From contig JAPTOF010000003.1 of NCBI GenBank assembly GCA_028554755.1, positions 26,142,001-26,206,000 of the forward strand: a DNA stretch of 64,000 nucleotides. The letters run 5' to 3'. Position 1 is the first letter of the stretch; each line of letters begins with the position of its first letter. Under the pieces are notes generated by a model, which had not been told where the DNA came from, searched no databases, and worked only from the letters and a program-made list of their open reading frames with translations. Position numbers and translations under genes: made by a program. Origin of the DNA: Cordia subcordata. Its lineage: Eukaryota > Streptophyta > Magnoliopsida > Boraginales > Cordiaceae. This document shows, piece after piece, positions 44,406-55,273 of the stretch.

Positions 44406-47188
44406 TCATCGAATATGTGTTCTTCCCAAAGACCAAAGTCCTGTATCCTTGACGGGTGCCTGAAATTGAAGGATAGCTATCATGGAATACATACTCATAT
44501 GGGTGATCTTGATAAGGATAGCTAAAAAGATATAATCAAAGTAAACTAAGTTCTGTTTTGCGAAGTAAAATAAGTTAGTTTACTCACCCGAGTCTTCATG
44601 GATGGGAAGACATTCCAGAACCGCAATGTCTCGTCCCCTGCTCCAGTCACTATTGTCTGCAGAAACAAGTGGGTAATGATGTTTTATGCTGCAATGAATA
44701 TCATCAATAGACTTAATGATTAATGAAGCTACATCTCACAAGCTGTACCTGACCATCAGGTGACATAGCAAGATACAGTACCCTCAAACTATGGCCGGTT
44801 AGAGTTGCAACCTGTCCAGATAATCCGAAGGAAAGATACAATCAATTAATTGATTTCAATCTCTTATCAATCCACCAACTAGTCTAGTTTAAAGTAAAAC
44901 AGCAAATTATACAGCATTTCACTAGATGGGGTTGACTAAAAGAGCACATTCAAGCATTATATGACAAAAGGTTGAGATTATACAAAATCTGCTGCTTACC
45001 TTTGCCATGGACGGGTACTTCCATACCATGATTTGGTTTTGGGAATACCCATGAGTGCTCACTAGTTCGTTTACATTTTTGCTCCAAGCTAGGTTGCATA
45101 CCTACAAGATACAACGAACTCTTTTTTAGCTTAAATTTGTTAATTGCTTTTTGTTAATAAAAAATAACAGCATTCTATAAGCAGAAACCTGGCTTCCTGT
45201 ATCCACACTACTTAATTTGTTGCCATTCGTGGTATTCCAGAAGCGTATGCAACGATCAGCAGTACCACCTCCAGATGCAAGAAGGCCACTCTGGTGAGGA
45301 GACCAGGCAATGGCCTTCACCGCGGCAGTGTGCTCTGTAAGCCTCAGAATTGGTTGCTGGGAATGCTGATTCCAGACCAAGAGCTGATCACCAACGAAAA
45401 TCAATCACAGCAATTAAATTTTCAGCATTCTTTACCAAAGGATTATCATCTGAAATGCGAAGGATAACAAATAATCTGACTCGCAAAAGCCAACCTGATT
45501 GTCATTGCCACCTGATGCAAGCTCCCGATCATCGTGCGACCATTTCAGTCCACATACCTGACAACATGTTGAAGAGATACAAGGTTAATCTTCTCGCTAG
45601 CAAAGAATTGTGGATTGCTGTTTCGAGTTATACGACCTATGAAATTGAGTATAGGTTTTCTCTTCCTACCTCTGATTTGTGACCGACAAGTTTGCTAACA
45701 TAATCATTAGGGACACGAATATCGTGCTGAAGTATGTTCCGGTCTCTGCTCCCAGAAGATAACACACGCGAACTCCATGCTAGGACTCCGGTTCTAGTTT
45801 GATGTCCACCCAGTGTTCTGACCCTCTTGCACTGAGTTCCATCCCAAACCTAATAATCATCAGAGCAAACAATTATCATCCAATTGAGGAACAGAATTGG
45901 AATATATGGTATGCTAGTCTTTTAGTGCAAGATAGTGATATCCTGATTGCAGCCTTGAGAATAACTACCTTAGGCCAAATATCAATTGCACCCAAAATGA
46001 TTAATCAGAGTTATTACTTACACACACAACACTGATTTATGAATCAGTCATATCCTATCAATGTTGATCTCCAGCAAATGCAATAATAACATCAAACTGA
46101 GGATTTAGCTAACCTGAACTTGACCAAGACTTGTGCCAATCGATATGTATGAACCCTCTTTGGTCCACTGAACAGCGCATACACTATCAGTAGGTCCCAA
46201 ATCGCACAGCTTTGTCACCTGAGAACAAGAAGCAACATTTTGTTCTCACATCATAATTCAAATCTTGGTTGAGAAAGGACCAACAGATCATGATAATTGA
46301 AAAAACACATTATCCTCACTCTACTATTTGACGCACTCCACAAATATACACAAGTCCCCAATCCAACAGCAAGCACATTCTGAGACGACCAATCAACCAG
46401 GTTTAGATAGAAGTCATCTTGAAGTGCTGGAGCGTCCAGAACCTGCAAATATCACTTAATCAGCAACCAAATCCAATCTATCTACAATAACATTTAGCTC
46501 AGTTTAGATAAACTCTTTTGCCTTAACTATAGATTAAATGACATATCTGAAAACCAATCATTCAAATTTCATGTGATCTTACATCTTGCATAGACTCATA
46601 GAGCATAGATCATATTATAGAGCCCAAATCAAACACAATCCAAAATCATACCTTATGTGGTGTCTTGGGAACCTTCCGTGGCGGCTTAGGTGGAGTCGAA
46701 ACCTCAGCAGAATGGCCACTGTCCTGCCCCAAGACCGACGGCGAATTAGGAGCCGAATGCTCAGTCCTGAACCTCAGCATATTCTTGCTTGGGCTCATTG
46801 GGGAGCCTTTAGAACCTGCAGGAGAAGAACACCCAAAATCAGTACCAAAAAGCTCACTCTTAAGCAACCTGGAATAGGCCTCATTGCCCCCTCCCTCCTT
46901 GACCGGCGACGCCTTTTCGATCAGCCCGAACGTGTGCAACCTCGACGATGATCTACACGGGATGAACCTGTCACTGCAAGCCACGGATTTTGATGAAGGT
47001 GACGACGATAAGTTTGATATAGCTCTAGGTGACATTGACACTGGTGATGGCAAGTTCGTTATTGATCGAAACGACGTCGTGGTGGTGGTGATGGTGGTGC
47101 TAGGAGACAAGTTGTCGAGGCGTAGAGACGCCCCGGACATGGTGGATGGCAGGTTGATGCCACTCTTTCTCCTTGGAGTTGTATCCAT
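44406..47188 (-). CDS. FZR3: FIZZY-RELATED 3 / CCS52B, APC/C activator (Cdh1 family, WD40)
   Basis: Substrate-binding activator of the anaphase-promoting complex, directing mitotic cyclins to degradation. Ten exons join in frame, all at codon boundaries, to 496 aa: 47188-46652, 46442-46320, 46218-46114, 45849-45670, 45557-45495, 45383-45189, 45101-45000, 44811-44749, 44656-44588, 44459-44406. The N-terminus contains the C-box DRFIPCR (residues 73-79) and [25 protein letters not shown] precedes [18 protein letters not shown], the entry to seven WD40 repeats (for example [31 protein letters not shown]). It ends GRTHIR, the Ile-Arg tail that docks on APC/C subunits. The N-terminal wording fits CCS52B (FZR3) rather than the CCS52A genes. 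Exons 9 and 10 have decayed copies in SCL units B and C. Confidence 0.95.
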
Positions 47189-47373
47189 CCTTTTTGCTTT
47201 CCTTAATTTCTTTCAAAATTTCCAAAAGATTTGCGAGTGTTTTTCTGATAAAGGATGTGTGAAAAAAAAGACCCTTCACCCCTAAGCAGCTGGAGAGAGG
47301 GCTTTTGAGGTGGAGAGTGGTGGCGGCTGAGGCGGCGGAGATGAGAGTAAATGGTGGTAGGAGGTGGATGGAG

Positions 47374-47384
47374 TTCAACGGCTA
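47374..47384 (+). promoter_or_regulatory. MSA-like M-phase element, FZR3 promoter or leader
   Basis: TTCAACGGCTA differs in one base from the MSA consensus YCYAACGGYYA bound by three-repeat Myb factors. It lies 186 bp upstream of the FZR3 ATG, on the opposite strand. Confidence 0.45.
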
Positions 47385-47469
47385 GTTTTCCAGTGTGTGG
47401 GTTGTTTGTTTGAACATTTCGGTCAATATAGTTGTTGCCTTACTAGCGGAGCGCGCGTGGTACGAGTGT

Positions 47470-47480
47470 CCTAACGGTCA
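47470..47480 (+). promoter_or_regulatory. MSA element, FZR3 promoter
   Basis: CCTAACGGTCA matches the MSA consensus at every position, 282 bp upstream of the ATG. Such elements drive G2/M transcription, the phase in which CCS52B genes are known to be expressed. Confidence 0.6.
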
Positions 47481-47661
47481 ATTGTGCTGAGGAAGCTGTA
47501 GCCTGTGTGTTGGAGCTGCCTTATTGCGTGTACTTTAAAATTAGTTTTATTTATTTATTTATTTTGGGACAAAGGAAATTTAATTAGCAAAATCTAACCA
47601 TCAATATATTCGACGGAGTCCGATCGTCAACTGACAGACTTACATTAAAATTAATTGTAGA

Positions 47662-47997
47662 TGTTGTGAAATGGACATTCACAACTTGCAAAATTCACTT
47701 TTGCTAATAAGTCAAGAATTGATGCTATAATTGCTTAGGAATTTGTTATAGCATGAAAAGTTTGAAATTTTGGAGATATGCATATCCTCCCATTTAATGC
47801 ATTGTCTTCTCAATTTTTGCTATAAAAGGAGATGGGATGGTAGAAGCTTGGGATGAAAAAAGAAAGATAGAAATAGTATATACAAGAAGTAGTAAAGAAA
47901 AGAAGATAGAAACAAGAGTGATATTATATTGTAATAGCAAAGATTTTATTATCCAAGTTATTTTTATACCACATTATATTTAAGTTATTTTACAACA
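47662..47997 (+). repeat. 5' LTR
   Basis: 336 bp, TG to CA ends, with a TATAAAAGG promoter motif at about 47822-47830. Followed by CGTTATCAGCACGATTC, where the primer site is expected; it resembles part of an initiator-Met tRNA complement. Confidence 0.95.
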
Positions 47998-48601
47998 CGT
48001 TATCAGCACGATTCTCTGCCGACGAGGAGTCCTGCAAATTATTAAAATGTGCACGATCCTGTAAAAATTTCGGTAACGGTTCTTATTTTATTTTTGGTAT
48101 TACATCATATTTATAGTATAAAATTTCTTTTTACTATCCTATTTATTTTACATTGCATTTATTCTAGAAATAAAATTTATGTTATGTTATTTCTTTTAGA
48201 ATAGATTATTACAATATTTCATCCTTAAAATAATAATGATAAAATAAAATAATAACAAATACCGTAATTTTTCGGAAGACCTAATTACCGTGACTTTTGA
48301 GGACATGATAACCTTGACTTTTTGACATGTGCTTATGATGACTTAATTTAAAAATAAAAAATAAAAAAATGATGATGACCTCTAAGGACATAAACACTAA
48401 TATAGTTATGTAACGATTAACTATAATAATTATACAACATGTTATTGGCATCTTATATTATATTATGTCATGCTTATAAGTTTTATATGCCATATTTGTA
48501 ACTATGCCTACATGCTTATATTTATTGATTTACAAGTTACGTTAGATAAATATATTATTATTTCACTTACTAATTTATTTTTGAAATATGCTAGATTTAT
48601 A

Positions 48602-49624
48602 ATGTCAAATCTCAAGAAGCTTGAGTTTGTGGCCCTTGATATTTCTGGAAACAATTATTTATCATGGATCCTAGATGCCGAAATACATCTCAATGCCAAG
48701 GATCTTGGAAAAACAATTAAAGAAGGAAATAACGCATCCTTACAGGATCGCGCTAAAGCATTAATATTCCTTCGTCATCATCTCCATGAAGGGCTTAAAG
48801 CTGAATATCTTACAAGAAAGGATCCACAAATCCTTTGGCAAAATTTGAAGGAAAGATTTGATCATCATAAAATAGTGATCCTTCCTAAAGCTCGCTACGA
48901 GTGGATTCACCTGCGATTGCAGGATTTTAAAACTGTAAGCGAGTATAACTCTACGGTATTTAGAATTACTTCACAATTGAAATTATGCGGAGAAAAGATC
49001 ATTGATGAAGACATGTTAGAGAAAACATTCTCGACTTTTCACGCATCTAATATGCTCTTACAACAACAATATAGAGAGCGTGGTTTCAAAAAATATTCTG
49101 AGCTAATCTCATGTCTTCTAGTTGCTAAGCAAAATAATGAACTCTTGATGAAAAACCATCAAACACGACCAACTGGCTCAGAACCATTTCCTAAAATGAG
49201 TGAAATTGCATCTCCTGAGGTGAATGTTACATCATCAAATAATTATGGTCATGGTCGGGGTCGTGGCCGTGGTTATAGACATGGTAATGATTATAATTTT
49301 CACAAGTCAAATAGACCACATTTCAAAAGACAAGATAACCACGACAAAGGAAATTATCCACGACATAAATCTTTTCAACGTACTGAAAGTACTTGCTATA
49401 AATGTGGCATAAAAGGGCATTGGCATCAAACATGTCGTGCTGCTAAACATCTTGTAGATCTTTACCAAGTTTCGTTGAAAGAAAAAGGAAAAGGTGTGGA
49501 GACAAATTTTGTTGAACAGAATACTCAAATGAACTACACGCACCTTGATTGCTCTGACTTCTTTGAAGATGGCACTGAAAATATCGAGCAATTGATTGGT
49601 GATGGAAATCTCCATCTGAATTAA
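48602..49624 (+). CDS. gag: Copia gag polyprotein
   Basis: Open for 340 aa from MSNLKKLEF. A UBN2-type gag domain covers the first about 220 residues (LSWILDAEIHL, ILWQNLKERFDHHK, YSELISCLLVAKQNNELL). A Gly/Arg/His-rich stretch follows, then a zinc knuckle CYKCGIKGHWHQTC at 49394-49435. The ATG at 48602 is preferred because the 44 residues before it are hydrophobic leader sequence not seen in gag. It forms the nucleocapsid and packages element RNA. Intact, so it could still act in trans. Confidence 0.85.
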   Translation: MSNLKKLEFVALDISGNNYLSWILDAEIHLNAKDLGKTIKEGNNASLQDRAKALIFLRHHLHEGLKAEYLTRKDPQILWQNLKERFDHHKIVILPKARYEWIHLRLQDFKTVSEYNSTVFRITSQLKLCGEKIIDEDMLEKTFSTFHASNMLLQQQYRERGFKKYSELISCLLVAKQNNELLMKNHQTRPTGSEPFPKMSEIASPEVNVTSSNNYGHGRGRGRGYRHGNDYNFHKSNRPHFKRQDNHDKGNYPRHKSFQRTESTCYKCGIKGHWHQTCRAAKHLVDLYQVSLKEKGKGVETNFVEQNTQMNYTHLDCSDFFEDGTENIEQLIGDGNLHLN

Positions 49625-49775
49625 TATTTATGTAAAAGTAGAATGTTTCTATTATATCGAATTGTCCGTCACTTTAATGCTTAATTTTAGCTTGAATGTA
49701 ATATCTATCTTTTATAAATGAATGTCATATTTTACTAATATTTTTCTATTTCCTTTATTATTATTGTGAAGAAAT

Positions 49776-52700
49776 ATGGATTTGCATCATGTCAATGATG
49801 GAGAAATATGTTTGGCTGATAGTGCTACAACACATACTATTCTCAAGAATAAGAAGTATTTCTCCCTGTTGAAATTTGCTGATGCAAATGTCAATACAAT
49901 AGCTGGTTCTGCAAAATTAATTGAAGGCTCTGGTAGAGCTTGTGTTTTGTTTCCTAAAGGAACAAAGATGATAATAAGCGATGCTTTATACTCAAGTAGA
50001 TCACAAAGAAATCTACTCAGTTTTAGAAGATATAAGAGAAAATGGTTATCATATTGAAACCATGAAGGAAGACAATAAAGAATATCTTTATATCACATCG
50101 CTTGTATCTGGCAAAAAGCACATATTAGAAAAATTGCCAGCATTATCTTCTGGACTATATTGTACTTATATAAATCATATGGAATCACATGCTGTGATAA
50201 ACCAGAAGATAATTGATCCAAAGAGTTTTACTCTTTGGCATGATCGCCTTGGACATCCAGGCGCAATAATGATGAGACGAATTATTGAAAATTCACAAGG
50301 GCACTCATTAAATAGTCAAAAAGTATTCTTATCAAATAAATTTTCATGTGCTGCTTGTGCCTAAGGGAAATTGATTATAAGGTCATCCCCAACTAAAATT
50401 GATACTGAAAATCCTGCATTTCTAGAACGAATTCAAAGGGACATATGTGGGCCTATTTTTCCAGCATGTGGACCATTTCGATACTTTATGGTATTAATAG
50501 ATGCCTCCACACGTTGGTCACATGTCTCCTTATTATCCACTCGAAATATGGCATTTGCAAGACTCCTTGCACAAATAATCCGCCTACGTGCACGATTTTC
50601 AAATTATACGATTAAGAAAATTCGTCTTGATAATGCAGGAGAATTTACATCCCAATCTTTTAATGATTATTGTACATCAATTGGGATTATAGTTGAGCAT
50701 CATGTGGCTCATACACATACTCAAAATGGTTTAGCAGAATCTTTCATTAAACGTCTACAGCTAATCGCTAGACCACTACTTATGAGAACTAAGTTGCCTA
50801 GTTCTGCTTGGGGACATGCCATATTGCATGCCGCAAAGACCGGTTCGAATAAGACCAACTGCTTATCATAAATATTCCCCTTTACAATTAGTTTCTGGTC
50901 AAGAACCAAATATATCCCATTTAAAAATATTTAGTTGTGCAGTATATGCTCCAATTGCTCTACCACAACGCACAAAAATTGGATCACAAAGAAGACTGGG
51001 AATATATGTTGGTTTTGAATCTCAATCAATTATTAAATATCTTGAACCCTTAACTGGAGATCTTTTTACAGCACGTTTTGCTGATTGTCAGTTTGACGAA
51101 ACAGTATTCCTAGCATTAAGGGGAGAAAAACAAAAGTTGGAAAAGCTAGAAATTACATGGAATGCATCATCTATGACTCATTTTGATTCTCGCACAAATC
51201 TATCTGAACAAGAAGTTCAGAAAATTATTCATCTACAAAGGATTGCTCATCAATTGCCAGATGCATTCACTGATACAAAGAGAGTAACTAAGTCACACGT
51301 TCCAGCTCGAAATGTTCCCGCTAGAATTGATATTTCAGAAGAACAATCTAATACTCTAGCAAATAAGTCTACCGTTCGTCAAAAACGTGGTAGACCAGTT
51401 GGCTCCAAAGATAAAAATCCTCGAAAAAATAGGGAGCTGAGTAAGCAAGTTGGCATTTTTGAGGTTCTTAATGATCCTGTAAATGTCGTAAAAATTGTTG
51501 GAAAGGCAACACCAGTAAAGAATCAGGTACCTGAGTATGAGAAAAATAGCGAAAATATTAAAAATGAAGAAATCTCAATTAATTATATTACTACAGGAAA
51601 AAGATGGAACCGAAACGAAATTGTTATTGATGAAAAATTTTCATATGTGGTAGCCACTGAATTAATAATAGAAAGTGAGGATTGTGAACCAAAGTCCGTT
51701 CAAGAATGTCGACATAGAAATGATTGGCCTAAATGGAAAGACGCAATGGAGGCTGAATTAAATCTCTTACAAAGCGTAAAGTTTTTGGACCTATCGTCCA
51801 AACGCCTCAAAATGTAAGGCCTATCGGCTACAAGTGGGTATTCGTGCGAAAACGAAATGAAAACAATGAAATTGTCAGATATAAAGCATGACTTGTAGCA
51901 CAAGGTTTTTCACAAAGGCCTGGAATTGATTATGAGGAGACATATTCTCCTGTGGTGAACGCAATCACATTCAGATATTTAATCAGCCTAGCAATTTGTG
52001 AGGGACTTGATATGCACCTCATGGATGTAGTGACAGCATATTTGTATGGGTCACTTGATAGTGATATTTATATGAAAGTCCCTGAAGGACTAAATATGCC
52101 TGAAGCATATAGATCAAAACCTCGGGAGATGTACTCCATTAAATTGCAAAGATCTTTATATGGATTGAAACAATCTGGACGAATGTGGTACAATCATCTA
52201 AGTACATATCTCCTAAAAGAAGGATATGTTAATAGTCCCATAAGCCCATGTGTTTTTATCAAGAGATTAGGAAAAGGATTTGTTATTATTGCTATATATG
52301 TTGATGATTTAAACATCATAAGGACTATTGAAGAGCTTAAAGCAGCAGTTGCATATTTATGTAAAGAATTTGAGATGAAAAATCTAGGCAAAACTAAATT
52401 TTGTCTCGGCCTACAGATTGAGCATTTGTCAAGTGGAATTTTAGTCCACCAAAAGACTTATACTGAAAAAATTTTGAAGAAATTTAATATGGACAAAGCT
52501 CATCCATTGAGTACCCCAATGGTTGTCCGATCTCTTGATATAAAAAAGGACCCTTTTTCGTCCTCGAGAAGATAACGAAGAAATGCTTGGCCCTGAAGTG
52601 CCGTATCTTAGTGCAATTGGTGCCTTGATGTATCTTGCTAACAATACACGTCCAGATATTACATTTTCTGTAAATCTATTAGCAAGATTTAGTGCTACAC

Positions 52701-53299
52701 CAACACGAAGACATTGGGCCGGTATTAAACATGTACTTCGTTATCTTCGTGGAACAATTGATATGGGCTTATTATATTCAAAGCATACACATCCTGCATT
52801 AATAGGGTATGCAGATGCTGGGTATTTATCTGACCCGCATAAAGGACGATCCTAAACTGGATATCTCTTCACATATGGTGGTACAGCTATTTCCTAGCGC
52901 TCAACGAAACAAACTAATACCGCCACTTCCTCAAATCATGTTGAAATACTTGCATTACATGAGGCGAGCCGAGAATGTGTATGGTTGAGATCTTTAACTC
53001 AACATATTGAAGAAGAATGCAACATTTCAACTAGCAAAAGGGGACCAACCATACTGTATGAAGATAATGCTGCTTGTATTGCTCAAGTAAAAGGAGGCTA
53101 CATCAAGGGTGACAGAACTAAGCATATTTCACCAAAGTTCTTCTTTACACATGAACTCCAAAAGAAAGGAGAGATTGATGTTTGTCAAATTCGCTCAAGT
53201 GAGAATTTAGCAGACTTGTTTACAAAGGCGTTACCTGCAACAACAGTAGAGAAGATGCTACATAAGATCGGCATGCAACGACTCAGAGATTGCTTCTGA
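49776..53299 (+). pseudogene. pol: Copia pol (protease, integrase, reverse transcriptase, RNase H), inactivated
   Basis: Protease motif ADSATTHTI at about 49816. Pre-integrase HDRLGHPG at about 50240. Integrase core VLIDASTRWSHVS, then LDNAGEFTSQSF and HTHTQNGLAESF. RT from YKWVFVRKRNENN and LVAQGFSQRPGIDYEETYSP to the catalytic YVDD (about 52297). RNase H GYADAGYLSDP and ILYEDNAACIAQVKGG. Nonsense codons: TAA 50362-50364, TGA 51889-51891, TAA 52853-52855, TAG 52895-52897, at sites where Gln, Arg, Gln and Trp are expected. Frameshifts lie near 50025, 50832, 51766 and 52553. The final tail TKALPATTVEKMLHKIGMQRL is kept. Confidence 0.92.
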
Positions 53300-53505
53300 T
53301 TGCCTTTATGAGGGGGAGAGTTATACGCGCTGTACTCTTTTTTCCTTCGCCTAGGTTTTGTCCCATTGGGTTTTCCTGGCAAGGTTTTTAATGAGGCAGC
53401 ATGAAGCGTATAACAAGGATGTTGTACTCTTTTCCTTCACGAGGTTCTTTCCCACTGGGTTTTTCCGAGTAAGGTTTTAAGAGGCATATTCTTGTGATGA
53501 ATGTC

Positions 53506-53515
53506 CAAGGGGGAG
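53506..53515 (+). other. Polypurine tract of the Copia element
   Basis: AAGGGGGAG lies directly before the 3' LTR, the expected site for second-strand priming. Confidence 0.8.
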
Positions 53516-53851
53516 TGTTGTGAAATGGACATTCACAACTTGCAAAATTCATTTTTGCTAATAAGTCAACAATTGATGCTATAATTGCTTAGGAATTTGT
53601 TATAGCATGAAAAGTTTGAAATTTTGGAGATATGCATATCCTCCCATTTAATGCATTGTCTTCTCAATTTTTGCTATAAAAGGAGATGGGATGGTAGAAG
53701 CTTGGGATGAAGAAAGAAAGATAGAAATAGTATATACAAGAAGTAGTAGAGAAAAGAAGATAGAAACAAGAGTGATATTATATTGTAATAGCAAAAATTT
53801 TATTATCTAAGTTATTTTTATACCACATTATATTTAAGTTATTTTACAACA
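53516..53851 (+). repeat. 3' LTR
   Basis: 336 bp, six substitutions relative to the 5' LTR and no indel. Five of the six are transitions. Confidence 0.95.
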
Positions 53852-53856
53852 GTAGA

Positions 53857-54950
53857 TAATTTGTTTGGGTTACTTGTGGCTCACCAATTATTCGTCGGTT
53901 GCCAAACAAGCCGTTGCTTCAAGAGATTGGGCCGTAATATTAATACTGTTCCCGCCTGTTATTGATCAGTAGGGATCCAAGTACGAAAAGAAAAGAAAAA
54001 AAAAAAAAAAAAGATACCTTGATTGTAGGCTCGGATTGGGCTGGGACGAGGTAGGCTTAATCTGATTTTGGAGTTTGAGCATGAGTGCTCGATTTTGGGC
54101 CTGATCATTGGTCAATGCCTTGCACAAGCCCGAAGTCTCATATGACAGCCCATGAACTGTGCCGGCCGTAGCCTTCTGTAGCGTGAGCCCTGAAGGAATG
54201 CACATAGGATTGCCTTGGGCCTGGCGAGGTGCCAATTGAAACTGTTGTCCTCAGTTTTCCCTGTCTTTCTCCCACACTATATATCTGGTCAAAGAGCATT
54301 GATTGGACCCTGAAATATTTGTCATAATTTAACACTTGGACAGCTACTGGTTCTAAGGTCGTGAAACTTATGGAACTAACAGAGAAAAAGTTGGCAAAGT
54401 AATTGACATCTCATAAAACGATCTGCTAAGATTTGTGCAACTTTCATTTCACCTTTCACCATAAGTCCATATGTGTCCCTCCATCGTGGGCCACAGCACC
54501 ATGACGTTAGACCCAGGAAACAGAGCAAGAATATTACCATCACTAATTTAAGGTAGATGTAAGTGTTTCTATATATCACTCTCAAACAAAAATTGGACAA
54601 AAATTAATCTCGAGACTTCTCGCACTCACAGAAAAACATACCATGAGACCAAAATACTCAGTTAACAATCTAAGGTCCATGTAATGAAAATTGGTAATTA
54701 TTTGTTTATCCATTATGTTGCAACCTTATAGAAAACAGTAAATTATTATTATTTAAAAAAATATATATTGTTATAACAGGATTCTTTTTGTTTTGGGTGA
54801 ATTGTTATAACAGGAGTCGCACTCCCACATCCTAATCATTTCTTTCCCCACGCCATTGGACAAAGTCTTCTGTATCAAGCCATGCTATTGACAGCCCAAC
54901 AAAACTGTAAAAGCGGCAGTTATTAGATATTAATCAGCGCAGGATTATCA
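53857..54950. other. Intergenic region between the Copia element and SMR
   Basis: A more GC-rich block at 54020-54260 keeps minus-strand open frames (for example QGNPMCIPSGLTLQKATAG) but shows no recognised domain or splice pattern. The remainder is AT-rich. It would have been contiguous with the FZR3 promoter before the Copia insertion. Confidence 0.4.
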
Positions 54951-54954
54951 TTAT

Positions 54955-54963
54955 TATAAATAG
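54955..54963 (+). promoter_or_regulatory. TATA box of the SMR gene
   Basis: TATAAATAG lies 77 bp before the ATG at 55040, a spacing that leaves a leader of roughly 45 nt. Confidence 0.6.
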
Positions 54964-55039
54964 TAATACCATACACCTAAAATCTTTAACAAGGTGCCCG
55001 ATTTTCGCGCTTCACTAATTATTAATTGAAGATTGAAGC

Positions 55040-55273
55040 ATGGAGGTGAGTGAAGATGCTAATTTGGGCATGCCGAACGATGGGTGCAGAACGCCGAGGC
55101 GCGACGCCGGGTGCGCAATTCCGGTGGCTTCTCCGGTATGCCCACCTGCTCCAAGAAAGAAGCCGGTTTATTTAAAGCCGCAGAGCTCCCCGCCCAAGGA
55201 TGGGTATTTCCAGCATCCTGATCTTGAACTCTTCTTTGCCATGTTTGCCACGAGAAGCGAAGCTTGTCTTTGA
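55040..55273 (+). CDS. SMR: SIAMESE-related CDK inhibitor (SMR4-like)
   Basis: A small nuclear inhibitor of cyclin-dependent kinases of the plant-specific SIAMESE/SMR family, which slows mitotic entry and promotes endoreduplication, often under stress or differentiation signals. 77 aa from a single exon, as is usual. Motifs in order: GCRTPRRDAGCAIPVA (about residues 16-31), the proline-rich CPPAPRKKPVY (about 35-45), and the family signature GYFQHPDLELFF (about 55-66), which includes the cyclin-binding-like segment, then the tail ATRSEACL. The length and starting MEV resemble SMR4. A TATA box stands 77 bp upstream. Nearby FZR3 also limits mitotic cyclin-CDK activity, though by proteolysis. 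Confidence 0.9.
   Translation: MEVSEDANLGMPNDGCRTPRRDAGCAIPVASPVCPPAPRKKPVYLKPQSSPPKDGYFQHPDLELFFAMFATRSEACL

Larger units (their letters stand above)
47662..53851 (+). mobile_element. Complete Ty1/Copia LTR retrotransposon (6190 bp), non-autonomous
   Basis: Two 336-bp LTRs, each TGTTGTGAAATGG to TTTTACAACA, flanked by the perfect five-base target duplication GTAGA (47657-47661 and 53852-53856). Order gag, protease, integrase, RT, RNase H identifies Copia. The LTRs differ at six positions (1.8 percent), so insertion is fairly recent. Gag is open, but pol has four nonsense codons and at least four frameshifts. The gag and protease wording (ADSATTHTI) suggests the Ivana/Oryco lineage, with low certainty. 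It lies between FZR3 and SMR, with its left end 474 bp upstream of the FZR3 ATG. Confidence 0.95.

Noticed and set aside
46665..47285. Plus-strand open frames over the first exon of FZR3
   Set aside because: They are antisense shadows of a strongly conserved coding exon.
47662..53851. Copia element as an active autonomous transposon
   Set aside because: Four nonsense codons and at least four frameshifts in pol exclude autonomy.
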